Assembly: GCA_903927685.1 (NCBI GenBank)
Contig: CAIYOB010001417.1
Coordinates: forward strand, 1-11,192
DNA: 11,192 bases
Source of the DNA: an uncultured Planctomycetaceae bacterium
GTDB taxonomy: Bacteria > Planctomycetota > Planctomycetia > Pirellulales > Pirellulaceae
Reading direction: 5' to 3'
Under the pieces are notes generated by a model, which was not told the origin of the DNA, did not search any database, and was given only the letters and a program-made list of their open reading frames with translations. Every line of letters starts with the position of its first letter. Within the stretch, counting starts at the first letter, position 1. A program made the position numbers and the translations under genes. Shown here piece by piece: positions 1-8,193 of the stretch.

Positions 1-147
1 CAGCACGCGATGCGGGTCATCGCTGCCGTGGCTGACGTGGATGAACACACCGTCCCGCGGTTGCTCGGCAGCGGCTACCCCAACGCTCGCCAACGCCGCC
101 AGCCCGAGTGCCAAACAAGCTGTCTGAAGAACTGCCTTCGCTGCCAT
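1..147 (-). CDS. Exported DsrE-like protein, N-terminal part (runs off left edge)
   Basis: The reading frame starts at ATG 147-145 and stays open for 49 codons to base 1, so the C-terminus lies outside the window. A strong ribosome binding site (GAGGAGC, complement of 154-160) sits 6 bases before the ATG and decides the start. Residues 1-27 look like a Sec signal peptide: a Lys at position 4, a hydrophobic Ala/Leu/Val core, and likely cleavage after the VAAA run near residue 27. The mature part begins EQPRDGVFIHVSHGSDDPHR. DGVFIH followed by HGSDDPHRVL resembles the start of DsrE/DsrF-like proteins, small Rossmann-like proteins linked to sulfur transfer. That is recognition by memory of the family, and the conserved Cys region is not in view. 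A promoter candidate lies at 196-224. Being exported is unusual for classic cytoplasmic DsrE, though secreted variants exist. The gene is certain; the family is moderately likely. Confidence 0.6.
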   Translation of the reverse strand, partial: MAAKAVLQTACLALGLAALASVGVAAAEQPRDGVFIHVSHGSDDPHRVL

Positions 148-195
148 GATAGTGCTCCTCGATTCTGCAGTAGGATGGACTACGCCACCCGAGAC

Positions 196-224
196 AGGAT
201 AGGCCCGAAGTGTCTCTAAATCAA
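196..224 (-). promoter_or_regulatory. Candidate sigma70-type promoter for the DsrE-like gene
   Basis: On the minus strand a -35-like TTGATT (219-224) and a -10-like TATCCT (196-201) are separated by exactly 17 bases. Each box matches 4 of 6 consensus positions. Transcription would start near 189, giving a leader of about 40 bases before the ATG at 147. Planctomycete promoters are poorly characterised, so this is a sequence-based suggestion only. Confidence 0.4.
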
Positions 225-265
225 CGCGGTAGGCCGACGATTCGTCGCCTGGTTCGTGTGACCTG

Positions 266-282
266 CCGGGACCGTGTCCCGG
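266..282. terminator. Perfect 6-bp hairpin downstream of the DUF1559 gene, possible terminator
   Basis: CCGGGA (266-271) and TCCCGG (277-282) form a perfect 6-bp stem around a 5-base loop (CCGTG). It lies about 120 bases beyond the stop of the DUF1559 gene and upstream of the next promoter. There is no T-tract on either side, so intrinsic termination is uncertain. Similar hairpins with a central CCGTGTC occur in two other intergenic regions of this window. Confidence 0.3.
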
Positions 283-402
283 ATCGAAGCAAGGGCCGAA
301 GTTTCGCTACAGCCGAGACGACTCGATGATGAACGGCCTCGCGCAACTGCCACTCTGAGCCCCTGGTCGTGAACGAGACCCTCTTCGCGCAACCGCGGCG
401 TC

Positions 403-1422
403 TCAACCACTGGGGACGACTTCCCCGCCGGCCACGGTTCCCAGGGCCCGCCAGACGGAGCCGGCGATCGTTTGCGGCACGAAACGGACGGAGCCGTCGG
501 CCAGCAGCGACTGGACGCCGCCGGGGTGGAAGCTCCGCGAGGTGATCGCGGCAAAGGTCGGGCCGCCGTGGCGTTCCCGGACACTCAGCAGGTCGACGTC
601 CGGATGCGTCAGCCCCGGACCGCCGGGGGTGGCTCGATTCGGCGTCCAGGCCGTGGTGAAGCCGTTGTGATGGACCGACATCTCGACCCACTCGCTGTGC
701 GCGCTGAGAAACACGGCGCAGCCGCCGCCCTGGTATTCGGGGCAGACGGCCAGCGGGTCGGCGTCCGGGGGCGGCACGTGGTGCGGATCGTTGATCAGCG
801 ACAACGGCCCGCAATCGCGGATGGTGATCTGCCAGTTCTTGACTTCGGACATCAGCAGCGTGTTGCTCAGGCCGTCGCGGAAGCTCGCCCAGCGGCGGCT
901 CAGGTTGACGCCGATGGCCGAACGGTTTGCCAGTTCCGGCTGATCGACGCCGTTCCAGACGTACCAATCGCCCATGCAGAAGCCGTAATTCACGCCGCCG
1001 ACGTTCCCGAACGAGGCATGCGTCGAGGCCTGGGGACGCACTTCGCTGGGGCACAGGAACCCGCCGATCACGCGGCCGACCGCTTCCTTGTTGGCCAAGT
1101 CGCCGTAGACGGTGTCGATGTCCAACGAACTGAAGACCGTGTTCAGTTCGAGAAACGGCAGAATCCGGGCGTGCGGCCCGAGGTATCCCGTCCGGATCGT
1201 GCCGTCGGCGCGGCGCGCCACCAGCGCGCTGGGCGGCAGGCCGCGCAACATCAGTTCGTAGTTCTGAACCGCGAGGCCCAACTGCTTCAGGTTGTTGGCG
1301 CACTGCGCCCGCCGCGCCGCCTCGCGCGCGGCTTGGATCGCCGGCAACAGCAGTGCCACCAGCACGCCGATGATGGCGATCACCACCAGCAACTCGACCA
1401 GCGTGAAAGCTCGCCGCATCAT
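403..1422 (-). CDS. DUF1559 domain protein with prepilin-type N-terminus
   Basis: This 339-residue protein is a typical DUF1559 member (SBP_bac_10 in older naming). These are pseudopilin-like proteins found in dozens to hundreds of copies in planctomycete genomes; their role is unknown. Residues 3-10 (RRAFTLVE) and the following hydrophobic helix form a type IV prepilin/type II secretion N-terminal methylation signal, with probable cleavage after Ala5, Phe6 as the new N-terminus and the conserved Glu10. The helix continues into the family phrase AAREAARRAQCANNLKQLGL. Further family hallmarks are FLCPSE in the middle, GLSNTLLMSE, and near the C-terminus HPGGVQSLLADGSVRFV (His299, Asp309-Gly310). 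I chose the ATG at 1422 because GGAAGGG (complement of 1431-1437) lies 8 bases upstream; a second ATG follows directly at 1419. A longer frame from 1494 would put 24 unrelated residues before the signal. The gene is divergent from the next gene and appears intact. Confidence 0.92.
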   Translation of the reverse strand: MMRRAFTLVELLVVIAIIGVLVALLLPAIQAAREAARRAQCANNLKQLGLAVQNYELMLRGLPPSALVARRADGTIRTGYLGPHARILPFLELNTVFSSLDIDTVYGDLANKEAVGRVIGGFLCPSEVRPQASTHASFGNVGGVNYGFCMGDWYVWNGVDQPELANRSAIGVNLSRRWASFRDGLSNTLLMSEVKNWQITIRDCGPLSLINDPHHVPPPDADPLAVCPEYQGGGCAVFLSAHSEWVEMSVHHNGFTTAWTPNRATPGGPGLTHPDVDLLSVRERHGGPTFAAITSRSFHPGGVQSLLADGSVRFVPQTIAGSVWRALGTVAGGEVVPSG

Positions 1423-1575
1423 AGCACAGGCCCTTCCGATTGGCTGTGGGACGAAATCTGCATGGAGCCAAGTTTCTGCTCCGAGGATCTTCAAGAGCCC
1501 TTGTCATACCGTTGTTCTCGCCTGCGGGCAACTGAGCGATGGCATCGGTGCGACGGCGTCGGGCGCTGCGCGCCG

Positions 1576-1600
1576 ACGGCCGGCCGCCAGAACCGGCCGT
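1576..1600. repeat. GC-rich inverted repeat in the divergent intergenic region
   Basis: ACGGCCGG (1576-1583) and CCGGCCGT (1593-1600) are a perfect 8-bp inverted repeat around a 9-base loop. It lies between the divergent DUF1559 and decarboxylase-family genes. It could be a protein-binding palindrome or an RNA hairpin; the sequence alone does not decide. The right arm runs into CCGTGTC, a word also found in hairpins at 266-282 and 2995-3009. Confidence 0.35.
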
Positions 1601-1613
1601 GTCGTCCGGATCG

Positions 1614-1643
1614 TTGACGAGCCCCCGGGTGCGCTGGTAGTCT
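1614..1643 (+). promoter_or_regulatory. Candidate promoter for the decarboxylase-family gene
   Basis: TTGACG (1614-1619, 5 of 6 matches to the -35 consensus) is followed after 18 bases by TAGTCT (1638-1643, 3 of 6 matches to the -10 consensus). Transcription would start around 1650 and give a leader of roughly 105 bases containing the hairpin at 1654-1677. The -10 box is weak, so this is only a candidate. Confidence 0.3.
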
Positions 1644-1653
1644 ACCTGCGTCG

Positions 1654-1677
1654 CAGGGAACCGGCTTGGTTCCCCTG
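1654..1677 (+). promoter_or_regulatory. Leader hairpin upstream of the decarboxylase-family gene
   Basis: CAGGGAACC (1654-1662) pairs with GGTTCCCCTG (1668-1677) to give a 9-bp stem with one bulged C and a 5-base loop (GGCTT). It would sit at the very 5' end of the transcript from the candidate promoter, about 80 bases before the start codon. It may stabilise the message or act in regulation. No known riboswitch is recognised. Confidence 0.3.
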
Positions 1678-1755
1678 AACCACTCCCCGCCGCGCGGGTG
1701 CCGCCCCCGGTCGGCCTCGTCGCCGCATTCCTGCTCTAACCAAGGAGTTCTGGTG

Positions 1756-2940
1756 ATGTCCCGCATCGAGATCACACCCCGCCAGCGGGTCCGCCAGGCC
1801 TTGCGGCATCAGGAACCGGATCGCGTGCCGTACGATCTGTCGTCCACCCAAGTCACGGCGATCAGCAACGTCGCGTATGTCCAGCTGCGCCGGCACTTGG
1901 GCTTGGCCCCCTTGGAGCCGGAGACGATGGACGTCGGCCAGCAGATCTGCGTGCCGCACGAGGACGTGCTGCAGTACTTGGGCGTGGACACGCGCGGCCT
2001 GTTCCCGCGGGTCAGCACGAACTGGAAGATCGACATCCGCGATGCAGGCGATGCATGGACGTTCCGCGACGAATGGCACTGTACGTACCGGATGCCCAAG
2101 GTCAGCGGGCACTACTTCAGCCTGGGCGCCAGTCCGCTCGACGCCGCCGTGTTGACGAACGCAGCCGTCGACGCGCTGGACTGGCCAGACCCCGCCGATC
2201 CGCGCCGCTGGGAGGGGCTGCGGGAGCGGGCGATCGCGTTTCGGGAGGCCGGCTATGCCGTGGTCCTGCGCGGGCTGTGCGCCGGGGTCTTGGAGATGGC
2301 CTGCCGGCTGCGTCCCATGGACCAGATGATGATGGACTTGGCGCTCGGCGAGTCCGGCGCGTTGCACCTGTTGGCCAAGCTCGCGGAGTTGAAGGCCCGC
2401 TTCTGGGAAGCCGCGCTCGACGACCTGGGCGACGTGGTCGACGTGGTGGTCGAGGCCGATGACTACGGCACCCAGCAGTCCATGCTCATCAGCCCGGAGA
2501 TGTACCGGCGGCTGTTCAAGCCGCTGCAGGCCGAGTTGTTCGCGGTCATCCGCCAACGCCTGGCGGACGGGTTCATCTTCTTCCATTCCTGCGGGAACGT
2601 GCGGGAGCTGATTCCCGACTTCATCGAGATCGGCGTGGACATTCTGAATCCGGTCCACGTCCGCGCCGCCGGCATGGAGCCACGAGCCCTGAAACGCGAC
2701 TTCGGCCGCGACATTTGTTTCTGGGGCGGAGGCGTGGACACCCAAGGCGTGCTGCCCAGCGGCACCCCCGAGCAGGTCCGCGAGGACGTGAAACGCAACG
2801 TTGCCGCACTCATGCCGGGCGGCGGCTTTGTCTTCAATACGGTCCACAACATCCAGGCCGACGTGCCGCCGGAAAACATCCTGGCGATGTGGGAAGCCCT
2901 GCGGGAGGTCGGCGTCTACGGCGGAGCGTTCCGTCATTGA
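1756..2940 (+). CDS. Uroporphyrinogen decarboxylase-family protein (methylcobamide methyltransferase-like)
   Basis: This 394-residue protein belongs to the URO-D superfamily, which includes HemE and the corrinoid-linked methyltransferases MtaA, MtbA and CmuA. It starts MSRIEITPRQRVRQALRH, then EPDRVPYDL, the usual opening of the methyltransferase-like branch. The RQAGRY motif of true HemE is absent, so heme synthesis is unlikely. The segment FHSCGN (His277, Cys279) matches the His-x-Cys zinc site of MtaA/MtbA. The third ligand position is expected in the C-terminal GGGFVFNTVHNIQ segment, where His364 stands instead of Cys. DDYGTQQSMLISPEMYRRL and DVPPENILAMWEAL are also typical. Expected role: a cytoplasmic TIM-barrel enzyme moving a methyl group to or from a corrinoid, or an uncharacterised relative. 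No corrinoid protein gene is in view. AAGGAG at 1742-1747, 8 bases before the ATG, fixes the start. The gene lies 228 bases ahead of a large secreted glycosidase in the same direction. Confidence 0.88.
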   Translation: MSRIEITPRQRVRQALRHQEPDRVPYDLSSTQVTAISNVAYVQLRRHLGLAPLEPETMDVGQQICVPHEDVLQYLGVDTRGLFPRVSTNWKIDIRDAGDAWTFRDEWHCTYRMPKVSGHYFSLGASPLDAAVLTNAAVDALDWPDPADPRRWEGLRERAIAFREAGYAVVLRGLCAGVLEMACRLRPMDQMMMDLALGESGALHLLAKLAELKARFWEAALDDLGDVVDVVVEADDYGTQQSMLISPEMYRRLFKPLQAELFAVIRQRLADGFIFFHSCGNVRELIPDFIEIGVDILNPVHVRAAGMEPRALKRDFGRDICFWGGGVDTQGVLPSGTPEQVREDVKRNVAALMPGGGFVFNTVHNIQADVPPENILAMWEALREVGVYGGAFRH

Positions 2941-2985
2941 ACACGAACTCGGATGGCGCCCCGCGCACCACAGACTGGCGCGAGC

Positions 2986-3031
2986 GGTGTCGGACCCGAC
3001 CGTGTCGGGCGCCAGCCGTGTCGGGCGTCAG
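2986..3031. repeat. Short tandem repeats with a CCGTGTC hairpin, possible terminator
   Basis: Two adjacent 16-base units, 3000-3015 and 3016-3031, share CCGTGTCGGGCG and differ at one position; a partial third unit (GGTGTCGGACCCGA) precedes them at 2986-2999. CCCGAC (2995-3000) and GTCGGG (3004-3009) form a 6-bp hairpin around CGT. The block lies about 50 bases after the stop of the decarboxylase-family gene and may terminate or attenuate its transcript, though there is no T-tract. Confidence 0.45.
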
Positions 3032-3066
3032 CCGTATACCTTTCCGCCCGGCTCGCGACTACATTG

Positions 3067-3083
3067 GGCAAATCCAGTTTGCC
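3067..3083 (+). promoter_or_regulatory. Palindrome in the leader of the glycosidase gene
   Basis: GGCAAA (3067-3072) and TTTGCC (3078-3083) form a perfect 6-bp inverted repeat with a 5-base centre (TCCAG), 85 bases before the glycosidase start. Its size and symmetry would suit a transcription factor operator, for example of a sugar-responsive regulator, but no regulator gene is in the window. I see no clear -35/-10 pair near it. Confidence 0.25.
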
Positions 3084-3168
3084 GCTGCCGTGGGCAACCT
3101 GGGACTTGAGAGAAACCGACGCCGGTCCCCGACGACTCGCGTCGCCCGCACCCTCGCAGGAGCCCGCC

Positions 3169-6100
3169 ATGACGCCACACTCGTTCGACCTCGCCAAGCT
3201 CGCCGTCCGCTTCCCAGGCCTGGCCATCGCCGTTCTCGCCGCCGTCGCGACGCTGCCGTCCGACGTGCATGCCGCCGTGGTTCCTTTCGTGTGGCTCGAA
3301 GGCGAGCAGCCGACGCGCACCAACTATCAGCCCAAGGCGGAGGGCGTCGGGCATCCGGAGTTCCTGTCCGAACAGGCCTGGTGGCGAGTGGCGATCGAGG
3401 CCGACCAGGTGGACCGCGTCGCGCCCGCCGAGGGCGTGTTGGTGGACTATGCCTTCGCGACGACCGCCGCCGGCGACTACGAACTGTGGGCGCGGATCGG
3501 CTACGAATTCGTCCGTTCGCCGTTCGACTGGCGCCTGGACGACGGTCCGTGGCAGTCCGTGGGGCCCGAAGAGCTGACGACCGATCTGATGGAACTCAGC
3601 TTCTGGACCGAAGTGGCCTGGCTCAAACTCGGCAAGCCATCGCTGGCCGCCGGAGCCCACACCCTGTCCTTGCGGCTTCCCAAGACCAAGGATGCTCAGG
3701 GCAAGCCGCAGCGCATCCTGTTCGCCCTGGACTGCGTCTGCCTGGCGGGCGGCGAGTTCCAGCCCTACCAATACTACAAGCCCGGCCAGGACCATCAGTC
3801 GGACCGCGACCGCGAGGCGGCCTGGCACGTGTTCCGGTTGCCCGACGCGCGCGATTCCCAGTCGCGGGTCTGCCTGCCGCTGGACGGGCTGTGGGAAATC
3901 TGCCGGCACGACGAACGGCTGCCAGGTCCCGTCGCGGCGCCAATCCCGGACCTTCCAGCCTCGCCCCGCTGGACCGCGATCGAAGTGCCCGGCGACAAGA
4001 ACCGGCGCGACGATCTGGTGTTCGCCCATCGGCTGTGGTATCGCACGCGCGTTCACGTGCCGGATTCGCTCGCCGGCCGCTCGACGCTGCTCGTCTTTCC
4101 GGCGAACAACTTGAACACCACGCTGTACGTCAACGGCCAGTTCTGTGGCTTTGACAAGAATCCTTTCGCCCGCCTGCAATTCGACGTGACCCGTGCCGTC
4201 CGGCCCGGGGTCAATGAAGTGTGGGTCGGAATCAAGGACGGCTGGTACGGCTACCAGGCGGACCCGGCGGATCCCCTGAAGCTGCGGCGGCGGTGGAACC
4301 TGCCGCGGCAGTTCTTCAGCAACGGGTTTCAAGAGCTGGTGTATCCCATCTGGAACCAGACGCTGATGGGCATCGTCGGCACGCCGCAGTGGATCGCCGC
4401 GGGACCGGTGTACGCGGCCGATGTCTTCTGCAAACCGTCCGTGGCCGACAACAAGCTGGGGGTCGAGATCGCGATCCAGAACAACCGCTCGGACATCCGG
4501 CAAGCCCGCGTGTTGGTCGAAGCGGTGAACGACCGGTCGGGCGAAGTCGAAAAGGGCTGGGAACCTGTGCCGGTGGATTTCTACGGCAATCACGCGACGC
4601 TCGCGCTGGACTTGGATTGGGCGAACGCGAAACTCTGGTGGCCCGACGAGCCGAACTGCTATCGCTTGCGGACCACGGTCCAGGTGGACGGCCAGCCGGT
4701 GGACGTGCAGGAGACGCTGTTCGGTTTCCGCCAATGGACTATCGACGGGATCCACCTGCGGCTGAACGGGGTCAAATGGCAAGGCTTTACGGAACACGGC
4801 GTACCCGGCAGCACGCCGGAGGATCATCTGGCGGCGCTGAAAGATCCGAAATTCAATTACGGCTTCAGCCGCATGTGGCCGCAGCACGGCGGCCAATACA
4901 AGTGGTTGGGCCGGGAACCGGAGGAAGTTCTCGCGTGCATGGATCGCGGCGGCGCCCTGCTGCGCCGCACGGGGTACCTGGACGGCGAAGCGGCGGGGTA
5001 TATGCCCGCGGTCCTGCCGGAACTGGGCGACAACTGGATCGACCATCTGCGGGCCTGGATCAAGGGTGAACGCAATCACCCGAGCATCATGATCTGGTCG
5101 GTCGAGAACGAATTGAATTTCATCAATGCCCGCAACCTGGGATCGCTGGACAAGTGGGAGCCTGTCCTGACGCGGGCCTGGGAGGCGATTCAACAGGTGG
5201 ACCCGACGCGGCCGATCATGGTCGACGGCGGCGGGGCGACGCGGGCCCAGACCTTGCCGGTGCACGGCGATCACTACAGTACCAAGCCGTTCTGGAATTA
5301 CCCGCAACTGGCCTACGAAGCGAACGCGGACCAGCGTGAATGGACGTGGGACCTGCAGCGGCCCAAGTTCATCGGCGAGGAACTGTTTGCCGCCGGAATC
5401 AACCCGGCCTACGCCTACTTTGGCGGCGAGCAGGTGTTCTTGGGAAAAGCCGGCAATCGGCCCGCCGTGGGCAAGGCCATGCAGGTGATCTCGCAAGGCT
5501 ACCGCTGGTTCGGCATCGCAGCGTGCGATTTCTGCCAGCAGCCGTCCGACGCGGACGGCTCGCAATACAACGAATGGGCTCCGCGGGCCGTGCTGGTCCG
5601 CCAATGGGATTTTACCTTCGCCTCCGGCCAGTCGGCGAAACGCACGGTAGGGATTTTCAATAACACCCGCTTCGCTGAGCCGCTGACGTTCGCCTGGCAA
5701 TTGGTACTCGACGGGCAACTCGCGGCCGAACGCTCGACCACCCATGCGGTCCCGCCCGGCGAGAACGAGAAGTTCGACGTGGAATTGCCGATCCCGAACT
5801 CTGCGCGGCGGCTCGAAGGTCAGTGGACGCTGACCCTGTCGGCCCAGGGCCGGGAAGTGTTCCGCGCCGTCAAGGACGTCTCGGTACTGCCGACCGGCCG
5901 CGACCAGCCGCAGCGGGCGGCGCTCGGGCAATTTCGCGAAGCGGACCTGTTCGTGTACGACCCCAGCGGCGGCACCCAGGCCTTCCTGCGCTCGCACGGG
6001 GTGGCCTGCACGCCGCTGGCCGACTTGAGTCCGCCGCCGGCGCCCGGCAAGATCTGGCTGATCGGCCGCGATGCGCTGACGCCGGGCGACACCGCCTCGA

Positions 6101-8193
6101 CGGCCTTGGCCGCCTACGCCGCCGGCGGCGGCCGCGTGCTGGTGCTGGAACAGGAGCATCCGCTGCGCTATCAGGGGCTGGGGCCGGCCGAGGTCGAATT
6201 CCAGGAGAATCTCGGCCGCACGGCCTTTGCCGAAGATGTTTCGCATCCGCTGCTGCAGGGCTTGCAGGACAAGGACTTCTTCACCTGGGAGCCGGGCGAA
6301 GTCGTCTACAAGAACGCGTATCTCAAGCCCCAGCGCGGCGCCCGCTCGCTGGTGCAATGCAACGAGTCGCTGCTGAACTCGGCCCTGCTGACGATCCCGA
6401 TCAACGACGGTGTGCTCACGCTGTGCCAGCTGGTCGTGGGCGAACGGCTGGCGGACCATCCGGTGGCGCAGACGCTGTTGCTGAACGCCCTGGACTACTC
6501 CGCCGGCTACCAGCTCAGATTCCTGGCCACGGCGGCCGCCGTCGAGCCGCCGTTGGCCAAGGTCCTGGACTCGATCAACCTGCAGTACCAGTTGGTCGCC
6601 GATCCGCTGCAGGCCATCGCCCAAGGCAAGATCGCGATCGTGTCGGCCACTCCCGCCAAGCTGCAGAAGCTGGCGGCGAGTGCGGATCGTTTGCAGCCGT
6701 TCTACGCCGCGGGCGGTTGGCTCGTGCTGCACGATCTCACGCCCGAAGGCTTGGCGGACTACAACCGAATCGTCGGGTTCGAACACCTGATCCGGCCCTT
6801 CCGCCGCGAACGGGTGACCATCGCCGTGCCGCGCAGCCGGTTGCTGGCGGGCGTGTCCCTGGGCGACGTGGCCCTGTACTCGTCCGAGAAGATCTTTCCT
6901 TGGCAGTCCGGGACCTACGTCGCCTCGGACACGTTCCGGTATGTCGTCGACAGCGACGAAGTGGCTCCGTTCGGCACGTGGGACAGCGACGCCTGGTACA
7001 ACTTTGTCAACGGCATGGTCAGCGCCGACGGCTGGAAGTACATCCAGAACCATCCGGCCGAGAACAGCACCTACGTGCTGACGCTGCCCAAGCCGCAGGA
7101 ACTGACCGCGTGGACCTGGGACGGCAACGTTCTGTATAACCCCACGCGGCGAGTCGAGCTGATTTTCGACGGCGACGAGGGTGGCAAGTTGAGTTTTGAC
7201 GTGCTGCCGGACGGCGAGCCGGCGACGTTCGACATCGCTCCGCCGCGGTCGGCGACTCGGATCGCAATCCGGCACGCCCAGTTCGACGACATTCCGGCCA
7301 AGCGTCAGAACGGCGTCCAGATCATCGGCTGTGACAACGTGGCTTTCTTTGCCCAGCGTCCGCCGGATTTCCGCGAGCGCGTCCGGCCGCTGCTGAACGT
7401 CGGGGGCCTGGTCGAGTATCCGCGCGGGGCGGGCGGGATCGTGTTGGCCAACGTCCAGTTCCTGGACCGCGAAGAGGTCCCCGACAACGCCGGCAAGAAA
7501 CGCAACGTGTTGGCGTCCATCCTGCGAAACCTGGGCGCCCCGTTTGGCGGCGGCAAGACGGTGATCGCCGGCGCACGCTTGACGTGCGCGCCGCTTGACC
7601 TTTCGAAGCACGCCAACCAGTACCGCACGGAACGCGGCTGGTTCGGCGACGCGCGGTTTACCTTGAAGGACCTGCCCGTCGGCGAGCAGAAGCTGGCCGG
7701 GGTGACCTACCAGATCTACGATTTCCCCACGTCGCCGGTGCCGACGTGTATCATGCTCGCGGGCCCCGGCGTTCCCGGCCAACTGCCTGCGGAAGTCAAG
7801 GGTATCCCCATGAATTGCCGGGCGGACGCTTTGTTCTTCCTGCACACCGCGCGCATTCATCAGCGCCGCAGCGAAAAAGAAAAGCAGGAGGGGCAGGCCC
7901 TGGAAATTGCCCGCTATGTGGTCCATTATGCCGACGGCCAGGAAGCGGTCGTGCCGATCCGCGCCGAGGTGGACATCGACGACTACCGGGTGCAGCATCC
8001 GCAACCGCTACCGGGCGCACAACTGGCCTGGACGCGGCCCTACGAAGGCACCGATTTCCACGCGGCGGTGTACGCCAAGCAATGGACCAACCCGCGGCCG
8101 GCTGTGGAAATTCGGTCCCTGGATCTCGTGCCGGGGGAAAGCCCCCGCGGCACGCCCGCCCTGCTGGCCGTGACCGCAGCGAGCGTGCCGTAA
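3169..8193 (+). CDS. Large secreted multidomain GH2-type glycoside hydrolase
   Basis: This 1674-residue protein starts with a signal peptide (hydrophobic core around residues 15-29, likely cleavage VHA|AVVPF after 35), so it acts in the periplasm or outside. Approximate domains: 40-210 beta-sandwich/CBM-like (WLEGEQPTRTNY); 235-400 GH2 sugar-binding jelly roll (LDGLWEICRHDE, then VFAHRLWYRTRVHVPD and LYVNGQFCGFDKNPF); 410-570 Ig-like; 580-850 TIM barrel. The barrel has IMIWSVENELNF with Glu648 as likely acid/base, and KFIGEELF with Glu737 as likely nucleophile. C-terminal parts are a GATase-like/ThuA-like fold (about 920-1118), a second such segment (about 1119-1225), a discoidin-like beta-sandwich (about 1285-1400), and a final domain (about 1460-1665) with GIPMNCRADALFFLHTA and VVHYADGQ, seen in many planctomycete glycosidases. 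AGGAG at 3158-3162 supports the ATG at 3169 over an upstream frame from 2953. The substrate cannot be read from sequence; beta-galactoside, beta-glucuronide or beta-mannoside are all possible. Confidence 0.85.
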   Translation: MTPHSFDLAKLAVRFPGLAIAVLAAVATLPSDVHAAVVPFVWLEGEQPTRTNYQPKAEGVGHPEFLSEQAWWRVAIEADQVDRVAPAEGVLVDYAFATTAAGDYELWARIGYEFVRSPFDWRLDDGPWQSVGPEELTTDLMELSFWTEVAWLKLGKPSLAAGAHTLSLRLPKTKDAQGKPQRILFALDCVCLAGGEFQPYQYYKPGQDHQSDRDREAAWHVFRLPDARDSQSRVCLPLDGLWEICRHDERLPGPVAAPIPDLPASPRWTAIEVPGDKNRRDDLVFAHRLWYRTRVHVPDSLAGRSTLLVFPANNLNTTLYVNGQFCGFDKNPFARLQFDVTRAVRPGVNEVWVGIKDGWYGYQADPADPLKLRRRWNLPRQFFSNGFQELVYPIWNQTLMGIVGTPQWIAAGPVYAADVFCKPSVADNKLGVEIAIQNNRSDIRQARVLVEAVNDRSGEVEKGWEPVPVDFYGNHATLALDLDWANAKLWWPDEPNCYRLRTTVQVDGQPVDVQETLFGFRQWTIDGIHLRLNGVKWQGFTEHGVPGSTPEDHLAALKDPKFNYGFSRMWPQHGGQYKWLGREPEEVLACMDRGGALLRRTGYLDGEAAGYMPAVLPELGDNWIDHLRAWIKGERNHPSIMIWSVENELNFINARNLGSLDKWEPVLTRAWEAIQQVDPTRPIMVDGGGATRAQTLPVHGDHYSTKPFWNYPQLAYEANADQREWTWDLQRPKFIGEELFAAGINPAYAYFGGEQVFLGKAGNRPAVGKAMQVISQGYRWFGIAACDFCQQPSDADGSQYNEWAPRAVLVRQWDFTFASGQSAKRTVGIFNNTRFAEPLTFAWQLVLDGQLAAERSTTHAVPPGENEKFDVELPIPNSARRLEGQWTLTLSAQGREVFRAVKDVSVLPTGRDQPQRAALGQFREADLFVYDPSGGTQAFLRSHGVACTPLADLSPPPAPGKIWLIGRDALTPGDTASTALAAYAAGGGRVLVLEQEHPLRYQGLGPAEVEFQENLGRTAFAEDVSHPLLQGLQDKDFFTWEPGEVVYKNAYLKPQRGARSLVQCNESLLNSALLTIPINDGVLTLCQLVVGERLADHPVAQTLLLNALDYSAGYQLRFLATAAAVEPPLAKVLDSINLQYQLVADPLQAIAQGKIAIVSATPAKLQKLAASADRLQPFYAAGGWLVLHDLTPEGLADYNRIVGFEHLIRPFRRERVTIAVPRSRLLAGVSLGDVALYSSEKIFPWQSGTYVASDTFRYVVDSDEVAPFGTWDSDAWYNFVNGMVSADGWKYIQNHPAENSTYVLTLPKPQELTAWTWDGNVLYNPTRRVELIFDGDEGGKLSFDVLPDGEPATFDIAPPRSATRIAIRHAQFDDIPAKRQNGVQIIGCDNVAFFAQRPPDFRERVRPLLNVGGLVEYPRGAGGIVLANVQFLDREEVPDNAGKKRNVLASILRNLGAPFGGGKTVIAGARLTCAPLDLSKHANQYRTERGWFGDARFTLKDLPVGEQKLAGVTYQIYDFPTSPVPTCIMLAGPGVPGQLPAEVKGIPMNCRADALFFLHTARIHQRRSEKEKQEGQALEIARYVVHYADGQEAVVPIRAEVDIDDYRVQHPQPLPGAQLAWTRPYEGTDFHAAVYAKQWTNPRPAVEIRSLDLVPGESPRGTPALLAVTAASVP

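Noticed and set aside
1642..2937. A 431-codon open frame antisense to the decarboxylase-family gene
   Set aside because: Same register effect as for the glycosidase; the sense strand has clear URO-D motifs and a ribosome binding site.
2953..3168. Upstream extension of the glycosidase frame from an ATG at 2953
   Set aside because: The 72 extra residues cover the tandem repeat block and precede a proper signal peptide with its own ribosome binding site at 3158-3162.
3028..8004. A 1658-codon open frame antisense to the glycosidase gene
   Set aside because: Its codons are in exact register with the sense codons, so it stays open simply because the sense gene avoids TTA, CTA and TCA. Its composition is Arg/Gln/His/Pro-rich and shows no domain; it is a codon-bias shadow.
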